From the NCBI RefSeq assembly GCF_011603255.1, contig NZ_JAANCM010000017.1, positions 1-64,000 of the forward strand: a stretch of DNA of 64,000 nucleotides. Direction: 5' to 3'. This DNA comes from Ferranicluibacter rubi (lineage in GTDB: Bacteria > Pseudomonadota > Alphaproteobacteria > Rhizobiales > Rhizobiaceae). The position numbers were made by a program, and so were the translations under genes. The notes beneath the pieces were generated by a model. That model did not search any database. It was given only the letters and a program-made list of their open reading frames with translations, and had not been told where the DNA came from. Shown here piece by piece: positions 35,643 through 44,611 of the stretch (positions within the stretch are counted from its first letter, which is position 1; each line of letters starts with the position of its first letter).

Positions 35643-35658
35643 TTAAGCCCCTGTTAAG
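35643..35658. promoter_or_regulatory. CtrA-type box (TTAA-N7-TTAAG) at a promoter
   Basis: TTAA at 35643-35646 and TTAAG at 35654-35658, seven bases apart, lie 26 bases before the ATG at 35684. The spacing from the start is short, so the box may overlap the core promoter or the start may be downstream. The match to TTAA-N7-TTAA is exact. Confidence 0.55.
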
Positions 35659-35683
35659 ACTTTCGAAACCAAGGGAATTCTCC

Positions 35684-37012
35684 ATGGCGCTTGGCGCTTC
35701 GCATCGATTGCAGGACGGCATCGAGGCCGTCGAAACCATGACGCGTTTCGCGCTGGCCGTGCTGGCGCTCGCCTCCGGCGTCTATACCTATCTGGGCGTG
35801 CGCTCGATCCTCGACGGGTCGGCGACGGCGGTGTTCTTCGCCGCGATGATCTATTCCTGTGCCGTGTCCGTCGCGATCTATGCCTTCTGGACCTATATGG
35901 CGCGGTTCTATCCGCATGTGACGAGCCGTTCGGGCCGTACCGGCATGCTTGGCATCATGGCGCTCGGCTGCGTCATGATCATCGCCATGGCGAGCTGGCT
36001 GAATGCGGCGGCCCTTGCCGGCTCCGCCGCCGTCGAGCAGCATTTGGCCGAGACGATCGAGGACTACACGGCCGATCTCGACAAGGCGCACCAGAACGCG
36101 CTCGCCGCGCAGAGCCTGCTGCCCGATATCCAGCGCACCTCCGAGCGGTTCCAGCGCCTTTCGGATCAGGAACAGCGGAGCGGCGCGCTGACCGGCACCA
36201 CAGGTGCGGGCAGCGTCGTGCAGCTTCTGGCGCAGATGGCGGCGCAGTTGCGCGAGCTTCAGGCCGGCATCGCGGCCTCGCGCGACCGGGTGGAAACGCT
36301 CTTCACCGAGGGTCAGGGCCGCATCTCCACCATGCGGGGGCTCCTGTCCTCCCCCGGCGCCATCGAGCCGCGGGCGGATGCGTTTTCCACGGAAGCCGTG
36401 GCGCTGACGGGCACGATCACCGCGCTCGAACAGACCTCCATCGCCGGCTCGGTCAAGCGCGCGGCCGACGACCTGTCGCTCGGATTCATTGCGCCGGTGG
36501 CAAGCGGGCTGGAGCCCGACCTCATCAACCGGCAGGATCAGGTGATCGCGACAATTCGCACCTCGGTCGCCGCCCAGTCGAAGGTGCTCTCGGATGCCGC
36601 AGCCGAAATCCTGAAGCGTCCGCCGGTGGAAGAACGCCGCTTCGTGCCGCTGTCGGCGGCGGCTGCCGTGCTCGTCTATGCCTCGGACTTCATTCCGAGC
36701 TGGGCCGGTGCGATCTCCATCGACCTTCTGCCGGCCGTGCTCGTGTTCATGCTGGCCATCGCCCACGCATCGCTCCGCCGTCAGGAAGAAAGCATGCCCT
36801 TTGCCGCCCGCATCACCGCAGCCGAGCTGCTGGCGGCGATGGAGGTGCAGCAGGCGCTGGTCCGTAGCGGCGTGGATATCGAGGCGATGGCACGCCGGGA
36901 GGCCGTGCCGGGTGCGGACGGCATTGCCGACGAGCCCTCCAACATCACCAGCCTCGACCTGCCGCCGAAGAGCGCACGCATAGGGCCGCAGGGCAAGGCA
37001 CCCCAGGCATGA
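35684..37012 (+). CDS. Membrane protein with a coiled-coil core, unknown function
   Basis: 442 residues. Hydrophobic segments lie at about 21-45, 48-70, 86-104 and 326-365. Between them, residues 110-310 are long amphipathic helices rich in Ala, Gln, Glu and Leu (QHLAETIEDYTADLDKAHQN), probably a coiled coil outside the membrane. The C terminus is cytoplasmic and ends QGKAPQA. I do not recognise a family. It overlaps the next gene by 4 bases (ATGA), so the two work together. A CtrA-type box is just upstream. Confidence 0.75.
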   Translation: MALGASHRLQDGIEAVETMTRFALAVLALASGVYTYLGVRSILDGSATAVFFAAMIYSCAVSVAIYAFWTYMARFYPHVTSRSGRTGMLGIMALGCVMIIAMASWLNAAALAGSAAVEQHLAETIEDYTADLDKAHQNALAAQSLLPDIQRTSERFQRLSDQEQRSGALTGTTGAGSVVQLLAQMAAQLRELQAGIAASRDRVETLFTEGQGRISTMRGLLSSPGAIEPRADAFSTEAVALTGTITALEQTSIAGSVKRAADDLSLGFIAPVASGLEPDLINRQDQVIATIRTSVAAQSKVLSDAAAEILKRPPVEERRFVPLSAAAAVLVYASDFIPSWAGAISIDLLPAVLVFMLAIAHASLRRQEESMPFAARITAAELLAAMEVQQALVRSGVDIEAMARREAVPGADGIADEPSNITSLDLPPKSARIGPQGKAPQA

Positions 37013-37800
37013 GGCCGACGGCAGGCGGCGCCATAAACGCCCTGACGCGCTTTTCCGCGAAGGTGGACGACGGCCAGATGATGCGCGCCTTCTTCTATAT
37101 CCTGCTCGCGGCGGCCCTCATCTTCGTCGTCATCGATTTTCGGGAGATCGCGGGACAGAACGCGGCCGCCGCCCTCGATCCGGCAAACCCGATGAGCGAG
37201 CCGGTCCTGCCCCCGGCGCTCACCACCGGCGAGCCGGAGGATGCACCGGGCGAGGTGACGACTGACGCGGAAACCCTGAAGCAGGCCATCCGCTTCGAAC
37301 TGCAGCCCGGCGGCGTGATGCTCGCCAAGGGCGCGATCGACCCCGGGGCCGCCGCACGCTTTGCCGCGGAAATCGAGGCGCGCGGGGAATATGTGAAGGT
37401 GGTGCAGCTGGATTCGCCCGGCGGCTCCGTTAGCGATGCGCTGGCCATGTCGAAGCTGATCCGCGATCGGCAGTTGAACACGATCGTGGAAAAGGGCGCG
37501 CTCTGCGCCTCCTCCTGCCCCATCGTTCTCTCGGGCGGGGTGGAGCGGACGGTGGCCGAGGGCGCCGTCGTCGGTGTGCACCAGATCTTCAACGGCACGC
37601 GCGAAAAGCTCTCGCCGGACATGGCGATGTCCGAAGCCCAGCGCACCACCGCCACCATCACCCGCCACCTCGACGCCATGGGCATCAAGCCCGGGCTGTG
37701 GCAACGCGCGATGGAAACGCCACCGGACCGGCTGGCGTATCTGAGCGTCAAGGAGATGCGGGAGGTTGGGTTGACGCGTGGGGCGGAGGGTGTGCGTTAG
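37009..37800 (+). CDS. Membrane-anchored ClpP-like periplasmic protein (COG3904 type)
   Basis: 263 residues. A membrane helix (26-44) is followed by a ClpP/crotonase-fold domain: KVVQLDSPGGSVSDALAMSKLIR (130-152), then CASSC at 166-170 with the candidate catalytic Ser, and His191 in VGVHQI. The two cysteines around the Ser could form a disulfide. It resembles COG3904 predicted periplasmic proteins, which are thought to be proteases but are uncharacterised. It is coupled to the upstream membrane protein, which would anchor or present substrates. A RIME-like palindrome follows the stop. Confidence 0.78.
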   Translation: MRPTAGGAINALTRFSAKVDDGQMMRAFFYILLAAALIFVVIDFREIAGQNAAAALDPANPMSEPVLPPALTTGEPEDAPGEVTTDAETLKQAIRFELQPGGVMLAKGAIDPGAAARFAAEIEARGEYVKVVQLDSPGGSVSDALAMSKLIRDRQLNTIVEKGALCASSCPIVLSGGVERTVAEGAVVGVHQIFNGTREKLSPDMAMSEAQRTTATITRHLDAMGIKPGLWQRAMETPPDRLAYLSVKEMREVGLTRGAEGVR

Positions 37801-37827
37801 CCGTTGGGTGCGTCGGTGGGTGTGGCT

Positions 37828-37991
37828 GCCCCTCATCCGGCTGCCGCCACCTTCTCCCCGCCAAGCGGGGAGAAGGGACCTGGGGCGCGGCTTCTGCCCC
37901 TATCATCAACCTTCAAGAAACAAGCGAGCGCTCGCGGCGTGTCCCTTCGCCCCGCCTGCGGGGAGAAGGTGGCGGCAGCCGGATGAGGGGC
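37828..37991. repeat. RIME-like large palindrome
   Basis: Arms 37828-37879 and 37941-37991 are complementary over about 51 bases with a few mismatches, around a 61-base spacer. The CCTCATCCGGCTGCCG and CTTCTCCCCGC cores match rhizobial RIME elements. It lies between convergent genes, where it may end both transcripts. Confidence 0.75.
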
Positions 37992-38019
37992 GGCTCCGCG
38001 CTAGAGGCGACACATCGCC

Positions 38020-38904
38020 TTAAAAATCCGACCCATTCCCATGCGCCCAGTCCATATAGACCTCCAGCGCCTTCTTCGCCACCGGCCCCACCTGAAGCTG
38101 GCGGTCGTCGAGCCTGATGACGGGGACGATCTTGGAGTAGTTGCCGGAGGTGAAAATCTCGTCGGCGGACAGGAAATCCTCGACCGTGAGCGTCGTTTCG
38201 CGCACGTCGAGGCCGGCGCGGCGCAGGAGGTGGAGGACGCGGGAGCGGGTGATGCCGGCGAGGAAGGTGCCGTTGGCGAGCGGGGTGAAGACGACGCCGT
38301 CCTTGACCATGAAGATGTTGGACGAGGCGGTTTCCGCGACGTTGCCGTTCATGTCCTTCGCCAGCGCATTGTCGAAGCCGCGGGCGCGGGCCTCCAGAAT
38401 CATGCGGCCGGAATTGGGGTAGAGGCTGCCGGTCTTGGCCGTGGTCACCGCGACCTCCGGGCTCGGGCGGCGATAGGGCGAGACGGTGAGCGAGGACGGC
38501 TCGGCCGTGTTCATCGGCGCCTCGAACAGGCAGAGCGCAAAGCGCGTGGACGTGGGGTCGGCGGCGACGACGGAGCCCGGCATGCCGTGTTCGGCCCAGT
38601 ACATCGGCTTGATGTAGACGGCGGTCTGTCCGTCGAACTTCTTCACGCCCTCCCAGGCGAGCCCTTCGATATCATCCGCCGTCACGACCGGCTCCAGGCC
38701 GAGCGCCAGGGCCGAACGGTTGACGCGCTGGCAGTGGAGGTCGAGATCCGGCGCGATGCCGTCGAACCAGCGGGCGCCGTCGAACACGGTGGTGCCGAGC
38801 CACATGGCGTGCGAGGTCGGCCCGATCAGCGGCGGATTGCCCGTCACCCACTCGCCATCGACGAAGGTCCAGGTGGTGCTGCGCGGTGACGTGTCGACGG
38901 CCAT
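38020..38904 (-). CDS. ilvE: Branched-chain amino-acid aminotransferase (class IV)
   Basis: 294 residues. It is a PLP enzyme of fold type IV; Lys157 ([16 protein letters not shown]) is the Schiff-base residue. [17 protein letters not shown] and [18 protein letters not shown] are family blocks. It likely transaminates valine, leucine and isoleucine, though the D-amino-acid or aminodeoxychorismate branches share the fold. The ATG at 38904 has AAGGAAA upstream; the longer frame has no family similarity. It converges on the COG3904 pair and is divergent from an alcohol dehydrogenase. Confidence 0.85.
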   Translation of the reverse strand: MAVDTSPRSTTWTFVDGEWVTGNPPLIGPTSHAMWLGTTVFDGARWFDGIAPDLDLHCQRVNRSALALGLEPVVTADDIEGLAWEGVKKFDGQTAVYIKPMYWAEHGMPGSVVAADPTSTRFALCLFEAPMNTAEPSSLTVSPYRRPSPEVAVTTAKTGSLYPNSGRMILEARARGFDNALAKDMNGNVAETASSNIFMVKDGVVFTPLANGTFLAGITRSRVLHLLRRAGLDVRETTLTVEDFLSADEIFTSGNYSKIVPVIRLDDRQLQVGPVAKKALEVYMDWAHGNGSDF

Positions 38905-39123
38905 GATGCTTTCCTTGCTTGTCGTCTCGTGATGGATGTCGGGCCCGGTCTGTTGGTCCGCGCTGACATGTTCGACCTGTCTTGTCGCATAGCCGGAAAA
39001 CGGAGAACAGGGGTGAATGGATCGATCAAAACTTCTGATCGACCGGATTTCAGGGCTTTGCCGGGTTACCCTGTTTGCGCTAGGCACACGGGAACACAAC
39101 CCTCAAACCTCGCGGAGACCACC

Positions 39124-40164
39124 ATGCGCGCCATGTATTTCGACACGTTCGGGAAGACGCCGGACATCCGCGATGTGCCCGACGCGGAACCGAGCGATGG
39201 CGGCGTGGTGGTGAAGGTGGAGGCGACGGGGCTGTGCCGGAGCGACTGGCACGGCTGGATGGGCCATGATGCCGACATCCGCTTGCCGCATGTGCCCGGC
39301 CACGAGCTGGCGGGAACGGTGGTGGCCACGGGACGCGGCGTGATGCGTTATAAGACTGGCGACCGGGTGACGGTGCCCTTCGTCTCCGGCTGCGGGCGCT
39401 GCTCGGAGTGCCATTCGGGCAACCAGCAGGTCTGCCCCAACCAGTTCCAGCCGGGTTTCACCCATTGGGGCTCGTTTGCCGAATATGTCGCGATCGACTT
39501 TGCCGACGAGAACCTCGTGCTCCTGCCCGACGAGATCGACGCGGCGACGGCGGCGAGCCTCGGCTGCCGGTTTGCGACCGCTTTCCGGGCGATCGTCGAT
39601 CAGGGCCGGGTGCGCGGCGGCGAGTGGGTGGCCGTGCATGGTGCCGGCGGCGTCGGGCTCTCCGCCGTCATGATCGCCTCTGCCATGGGCGCGAACGTGA
39701 TCGCGATCGACATTGCCGACACCAAGCTGTCCTTTGCCCGCGAGATCGGCGCGGTCCACACCATCAACGCCACGCAGACGGGCGATGTCGCCGAGGCCGT
39801 GCGCGAGATCACCGGCGGCGGCGCGCATCTCTCGATCGACGCGCTCGGCTCGCCCGTCACCTGCTTCAACTCCATCCGCAACCTGCGCCGGCGCGGCCGC
39901 CACGTGCAGGTGGGGCTGATGCTCGGCGACCATGCCGCACCGCAGATCCCCATGGCGCAGGTCATCGGGCACGAACTGGAGATCTATGGCAGCCACGGCA
40001 TGCAGGCCTGGCGCTACGAGGCGATGCTGGCGCTGGTGGCATCGGGCAAGCTCAGCCCCCAGAAGCTGATCGGCCGGCATCTGTCGCTGGAGGAGGCCGT
40101 GCCCGCGCTGACCACGATGGACACCGCCACCGACCTCGGCATCAGCGTCATCACGACGTTCTGA
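39124..40164 (+). CDS. Zinc-dependent alcohol dehydrogenase (MDR family)
   Basis: 346 residues. Catalytic zinc ligands are Cys37 (TGLCRSDWH), His59 with Glu60 (PGHELAG) and Cys153 ([10 protein letters not shown]), and the structural zinc set is in [19 protein letters not shown]. The Rossmann motif is HGAGGVGLS. It oxidises an alcohol with NAD(P)+; the substrate is unknown. ATG 39124, chosen by family start, has GGAGACC upstream. Its divergent neighbour is the aminotransferase, 219 bases away. Confidence 0.88.
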   Translation: MRAMYFDTFGKTPDIRDVPDAEPSDGGVVVKVEATGLCRSDWHGWMGHDADIRLPHVPGHELAGTVVATGRGVMRYKTGDRVTVPFVSGCGRCSECHSGNQQVCPNQFQPGFTHWGSFAEYVAIDFADENLVLLPDEIDAATAASLGCRFATAFRAIVDQGRVRGGEWVAVHGAGGVGLSAVMIASAMGANVIAIDIADTKLSFAREIGAVHTINATQTGDVAEAVREITGGGAHLSIDALGSPVTCFNSIRNLRRRGRHVQVGLMLGDHAAPQIPMAQVIGHELEIYGSHGMQAWRYEAMLALVASGKLSPQKLIGRHLSLEEAVPALTTMDTATDLGISVITTF

Positions 40165-40275
40165 GGCGACCTCGTCAACCTGGCCTGTCCATGGTTTCGG
40201 CGGGAACACTTTGCTCGATCCCGTTTCGGCTGCTAATTTCGCGGGCGGGGCAGACAGAGAATCACGAGGTGGACC

Positions 40276-40839
40276 ATGGCACGCGCAGCGCAGAAGCCGG
40301 ACGAGGACGTCGTTTTTTCGCCGGTGCTGCTTCCCAATCCCGGCCATGCGAACGGCTGGCCGCTGGCGCTGATGGTGAGTTCGCAGACGGAGGCGCGGCA
40401 CAATCGCGCCAGCTGGGCGCCGACCCATCTCATCTCCATCCGCGCGCCGGACACCAAGCTCCTGTCGATGATCGACCTGCCGGAGGAGAAGCACCTGCAG
40501 CTGATCTTCGGTGACACGATGGACCCGGAAGAGCGTGACGCGGCACGACCCCAGGCCATCGCGGAGACCTTCGCCTTCGTCGACGGCCTGCCGACTGACG
40601 CGCGGCTGCTCGTCCACTGCCTGCGCGGCATCGGCCGCTCGACGGCGCTGACGCTCGGCATTCTCGCGCGCTACATGGACCCCGAGGCCGCTGCCGCCGC
40701 GCTGCATGCCTTGCGGCCGGATGCCAAGCCGAACCGGCATGTCGTCGGCCTCTGCGATTCAGCGCTCGGGCTGAAGGGCAAGCTGGCCAAACAGGCGCTG
40801 CGCTTTCCGGCAAAGGTCTGGAAACCGGCAAAGGGATGA
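40276..40839 (+). CDS. Protein-tyrosine/dual-specificity phosphatase-like protein
   Basis: 187 residues. The signature HCLRGIGRS (His114, Cys115, Arg121) is the HC-x5-R-S loop of cysteine phosphatases. An upstream Asp in DTMDPEERD may be the general acid. It resembles the small DSP-like phosphatases found in Rhizobiales, whose substrates are unknown. It overlaps the next gene by 4 bases, so the phosphatase and the methyltransferase are made together. No signal peptide. Confidence 0.82.
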   Translation: MARAAQKPDEDVVFSPVLLPNPGHANGWPLALMVSSQTEARHNRASWAPTHLISIRAPDTKLLSMIDLPEEKHLQLIFGDTMDPEERDAARPQAIAETFAFVDGLPTDARLLVHCLRGIGRSTALTLGILARYMDPEAAAAALHALRPDAKPNRHVVGLCDSALGLKGKLAKQALRFPAKVWKPAKG

Positions 40840-41627
40840 GTATGACCTGGTCGGCGGCGCAATATGTGAAGTTCGAGGACGAGCGGACGCGGCCGGCGCG
40901 CGATCTGCTGGCGCAGGTGCCCGAGGTGCGGCAAGGCCCGCTGTTCGACATCGGCTGCGGGCCCGGCAATTCGACCGAACTGGTGGCCGCGCGCTTTGCC
41001 GGTGCGCTCCTCACGGGCGTCGACAGCGATGCGGACATGCTGGCTGCGGCCCGACAGCGCCTGCCGGACATTCCCTTCGTTCAGGGCGACCTTACCGAGT
41101 GGCATCCGGGCGAACCGCCGGCGCTGCTCTTTGCCAATGCCGTGCTGCAATGGATGCCCGACCCGGCGGCCAGCATCGCCCGGCTGGCCGGCATGCTCGC
41201 GCCCGGCGGGGTGCTGGCGGTGCAGGTGCCGGACAATCTGGACGAGCCGACGCACCGGGCCATGCGCGAGATCGCGGCCGAACCGGCCTTTGCCGATGCC
41301 TATGAAGCGGGCCTGCCGAACCGGAACAGCCTTCCCGCGCCTTTCCGCCTGATCGACCTCCTGTCGCCGCTCTGCGCCCGCGTGGATGTGTGGCACACGA
41401 TCTATTATCACCGGCTCGACGGGCCCGAGGCCATCGTCGAATGGGTGAAGGGCACGGGCTTGCGTCCCTATCTCGCGCCGCTGTCCGAGGAACGGCGGCA
41501 GGCGTTTCTCGGCCGCTATCTAGAGCGCGTCCGCGCCGAATACCCGCCGCTAGCCGACGGGCAGGTGCTGTTGCGCTTCCCCAGGTTGTTTCTGGTCGCG
41601 GTGCGCAAGGAAACCGTGCCGGCATGA
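40836..41627 (+). CDS. tam: Trans-aconitate 2-methyltransferase
   Basis: 263 residues. Class I SAM methyltransferase: motif I FDIGCGPGNSTELV (about 38-51), motif II VDSDADML, and ALLFANAVLQWMPD. The family block PNRNSLPAPFRLIDLLSP and the LDGPEAIVEWVKGTGLRPYL segment identify Tam, which methylates trans-aconitate, an inhibitor of aconitase. The start ATG overlaps the phosphatase stop. Length matches E. coli Tam (252). Confidence 0.9.
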   Translation: MSMTWSAAQYVKFEDERTRPARDLLAQVPEVRQGPLFDIGCGPGNSTELVAARFAGALLTGVDSDADMLAAARQRLPDIPFVQGDLTEWHPGEPPALLFANAVLQWMPDPAASIARLAGMLAPGGVLAVQVPDNLDEPTHRAMREIAAEPAFADAYEAGLPNRNSLPAPFRLIDLLSPLCARVDVWHTIYYHRLDGPEAIVEWVKGTGLRPYLAPLSEERRQAFLGRYLERVRAEYPPLADGQVLLRFPRLFLVAVRKETVPA

Positions 41628-41845
41628 GCGGCAGAGCGATCGGGCCCTGCCCTCATACAGAACCCGGGCATGAAAAAGACCGCTGAAATGCGAAAGCGCT
41701 TGCTTGCCCTGCCGGCCCGCTTCACAACAGAACAGGTCAATTTTTCCAAAACGCATCCTGATCCATGATGGCATGTCTCGTCTTTCCCCTTTTTCCGCAC
41801 GGCGCCCCGGCACCGGTCGCGGGCGTGTGCCGGGGGGGCTAAGAC

Positions 41846-42247
41846 ATGGGACAGTCCAGACAACCGGATTCCCCCTCCGTCGTCCTGGTGGTGGAGGATG
41901 AGCCGCTGCTACGGATGATGGCAGTGGACCTGATCGAGGACGCCGGCTTTACGGTGGTGGAAGCCAGCAGTGCCGACGAGGCCGTGCATCTTCTGGAGAC
42001 CCGGCTCGACATCCGCATCGTCTTTACCGACATCGACATGCCCGGCAGCATGGACGGCCTGAAGCTTGCCGCCGCCATCCGCGATCGCTGGCCGCCGATC
42101 GAGATCATCATCACCTCCGGCGCCGTGACCAATGCGGCAGCCCAGCTGCCGGACCGGGCCGTCTTCTTCCCCAAGCCCTACGACCACACCCGGCTGCTTT
42201 CGACGCTGCAGGGTTTTGCGGACCTGCCGTCGCTGCCGGGGTTGTGA
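41846..42247 (+). CDS. Single-domain response regulator
   Basis: 133 residues, only a receiver domain. The acidic pair is in VVEDEP, the phospho-acceptor Asp is Asp62 region (FTDIDMPGSMDG), and TSGA and FPKPYD carry the conserved Thr/Ser and Lys. It has no output domain and so works by protein binding or as a phosphate relay, like DivK or CpdR-type proteins. Its kinase is unknown. The start lies 218 bases after tam, with GGGGGG upstream as a possible ribosome site. Confidence 0.85.
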   Translation: MGQSRQPDSPSVVLVVEDEPLLRMMAVDLIEDAGFTVVEASSADEAVHLLETRLDIRIVFTDIDMPGSMDGLKLAAAIRDRWPPIEIIITSGAVTNAAAQLPDRAVFFPKPYDHTRLLSTLQGFADLPSLPGL

Positions 42248-42310
42248 CGGGCAAGCCCTGCCCGGACGGCCGGCAAACTGCCAACAGCTGTCTGGAGATC
42301 CAGCTCCTTC

Positions 42311-42419
42311 CCCACCGTCATCCTCGGGCCTTGTCCCGAGGATCCGGCACGTAAAAGACGGGTTTACGCCAATGGCGTGTGCAGCAGATCCTAGGGACAA
42401 GCCCTAGGATGACGGTGGG
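42311..42419. repeat. Intergenic palindrome (CGTCATCCT type)
   Basis: The ends CCCACCGTCATC (42311-42322) and GATGACGGTGGG (42408-42419) are complementary, and each half holds its own smaller stem (TCCTCGGG..CCCGAGGA and TCCTAGGG..CCCTAGGA, one GC-to-TA compensated pair). It lies between two convergent genes. The type is common in alphaproteobacterial genomes; its origin is unknown to me. Confidence 0.65.
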
Positions 42420-42562
42420 TGGGGTGGCCGCTGCGGGTGACGGTCAAGGTTCCTCATGATCCTGCAGTCCGATGTCACAGGCAGCGACTGCCGACACGTG
42501 TCATAGAGAGGCGGCATCCCGGCCTTCTTTCCCCCGCGCAGGCGCCCATCGACAGACCGCGA

Positions 42563-43429
42563 TCAAACCGGATCGCGGGCCTTTTCGCCACTGATCTTCA
42601 CCACAGGCGTCGCGTCCAGCGCGGCCTTCGCTTCCCCGGACAGAGTTTGCGGCGCGGAATGGGCGCCATGGAGCTTGCGGATTTCGTCGGCGACCAGGGC
42701 CTGGAGGCGCCAGAGGTTACGGTCGCGGATGCCGACGGCTTCGAGGTGGAGGACGGTGTTGTAGAGATATTCGGCGCAGGAGCCGACATGGCCGCAGGCG
42801 CGGGCGAGGATGCCGGCGACCTCTTCCAGCGGCAGGCGGGAAACGGCGTCGTGGCCGGTCGATCCGAGCCAGAAGCCGAGCACGTTGACCGGGCCTTCCG
42901 GCGTGCGGACCGGCATCCAGCGGACGGTGGAGATGGTTTCGCGGGAGGACAGCTCGCGGCGCAGCAGGCGCTCGATCTGGGCGATGCGGTCGTCGTCGGG
43001 CAGGCGGTAGATGACGCCGTCGCAGCGCCCGCCCCGCTCCAGCGCCATCATCAGCCCCGGCGCTTCGCGCGAGCCGCGCCAGCGGTCGATCTTCAGCGAA
43101 AACGCGCGGTGCCAGCCATAGGCGGTGGCCCTGCGGCTTTCGACGGAACAAAATTCCGGCTTCCAGATCAGCGAGCCATAGGCGAAGACCCAGAGCGGCG
43201 CGCCGCCCGACTGTGCATCGAGATCGAGCGCCAGCGCGCGATAGTCCTCGTCCTCCATCGGCGTCCACCGGGCATTCAGACCGGGATCGACCTCCTCGCG
43301 ATAGCAGAGCGCCACCAGCTCCGGCGTCAGCGACATCCGGCGCGGATTGGCGCGGGGGGATGCGAGGCCCGGGGCGGGCGATGTTGCGGATGGCATTTCG
43401 GACATGGAAGCACGTTTCCTAGCGGACAT
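42563..43429 (-). CDS. chaC: Gamma-glutamylcyclotransferase, ChaC family
   Basis: 288 residues. ChaC releases 5-oxoproline from glutathione, so it lowers cellular glutathione. The substrate-binding motif FAYGSLIWKPEF is intact, and the catalytic Glu is in the downstream GRAPGLM..LERGGRCDGVIYRL region. SCAEYLYNTVLHLEAVGIRD is a family block. Residues 1-60 are an N-terminal extension without similarity to other ChaC proteins. The ATG at 43429 has CAGGAGGTGG upstream, so the extension is real unless translation starts later. Confidence 0.88.
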   Translation of the reverse strand: MSARKRASMSEMPSATSPAPGLASPRANPRRMSLTPELVALCYREEVDPGLNARWTPMEDEDYRALALDLDAQSGGAPLWVFAYGSLIWKPEFCSVESRRATAYGWHRAFSLKIDRWRGSREAPGLMMALERGGRCDGVIYRLPDDDRIAQIERLLRRELSSRETISTVRWMPVRTPEGPVNVLGFWLGSTGHDAVSRLPLEEVAGILARACGHVGSCAEYLYNTVLHLEAVGIRDRNLWRLQALVADEIRKLHGAHSAPQTLSGEAKAALDATPVVKISGEKARDPV

Positions 43430-43523
43430 CGAAACCACCTCCTGCCCTGTATCGGAGGCCGAAGCGGTTCGTCTGTCAAGACGGCGGGGGATGGTCTTCA
43501 CGTAAGGCGTCGGGTGGCGGGTC

Positions 43524-44462
43524 TCAAGGGATCGTCTCTTCCTCCGGCAATGCACCCCCGACCGGATCGATGCGGGCGACCAGAAAATCGATGAAGGCGC
43601 GGATGCGGGCGGCGAGGTGTTCGTGGCTGGCAAAGACGGCGTGGATGGTTTCGCGATCGGCCGGGCGGTGCGCCTGCAGCAGCGGCACGAGGCGGCCGGC
43701 ATCGACATCCGGCTGGATGTGGAAGGCGCCGATGCGGCCGATGCCGACGCCATCGAGGCAGAGCCGCCGCATGATGAAGCCGGCATTGACGAGGACCGCC
43801 GGCTCGAACGGCCGCTGGATCGTCGCGCCTGTGGCCGAGTCGAGAAACGGCCATTCCGTGCGCATCCCCGGAATGTTGAAGCCGAGGCAGGCGTGGCGGG
43901 CGAGATCGGCCGGCACCTGCGGCGTGCCGTGGCGGGCGAGATAATCCGGCGAGGCTACGAGCAGGCGGTGGCTGTCGAGCAGTTTTCGCGTTTTCAGCGA
44001 CGAGTCGCGAAGCGCGCCGGAGGACCGGATGGCGATATCCGTCCGGTCTCCGACAAGATCGACCACGTCGTCGCTCAGCGAGAGATCGATGAGGACATGC
44101 GGATAGAGGCTTCGGAACTCGCCGATCAGCGGCAGGATGAAACGCTCGGCAAAGGCCATGAGCGCGCTGACCCGCAACACGCCGCGCGGCACCGCCTGCG
44201 TGCCGCTGGCGATCAGGCGCTCCGTTTCGTTGATATCGGTCAGGATGGCGCGGGCCCGCGCGAGGTAAAGCTCCCCCTCCGGCGTCGGTTGCAGCGTGCG
44301 GGTGGTGCGCACCAGAAGCCGCGTTCCCAGCCGGTCCTCCAGCCGGGCGACGAGCTTGCTGACGGCGGACGGCGACAGGCCGAGCCTGCGGCCGGCCGCC
44401 GAAAAGCCGCCGCCATCCACCGCTGCCACGAAGACCTCCATTTCGCCTGCCCGGTTGTCCAT
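43524..44462 (-). CDS. LysR-family transcriptional regulator
   Basis: 312 residues. Winged helix at 1-60 (MEVFVAAVDGGGFSAAGRRLGLSPSAVSKLVARLE), then an effector domain (about 90-300) with VSALMAFAERFILPLIGEF. It is divergent from an MFS transporter and two aldo/keto reductases, its probable targets; intergenic distance is 149 bases. The effector is unknown; aldehydes or aromatic compounds are plausible given the enzymes. Confidence 0.88.
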   Translation of the reverse strand: MDNRAGEMEVFVAAVDGGGFSAAGRRLGLSPSAVSKLVARLEDRLGTRLLVRTTRTLQPTPEGELYLARARAILTDINETERLIASGTQAVPRGVLRVSALMAFAERFILPLIGEFRSLYPHVLIDLSLSDDVVDLVGDRTDIAIRSSGALRDSSLKTRKLLDSHRLLVASPDYLARHGTPQVPADLARHACLGFNIPGMRTEWPFLDSATGATIQRPFEPAVLVNAGFIMRRLCLDGVGIGRIGAFHIQPDVDAGRLVPLLQAHRPADRETIHAVFASHEHLAARIRAFIDFLVARIDPVGGALPEEETIP

Positions 44463-44611
44463 AGGACTTCTCTCATGAATTCAAATCACAGGTGATTATC
44501 CGATATGCCGGATTATCGCACAAGCGGGCTGCGCCTATATCTCGGTCATCCCTGCGGTTGGCTTCTAACGCCACCGCCGCACAACCCTTCTCGCACCTCA
44601 TGGAGGCCTCG

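Noticed and set aside
39103-40740. 545-codon minus-strand frame over the alcohol dehydrogenase
   Set aside because: Shadow of the zinc enzyme and phosphatase genes with no motif of its own.
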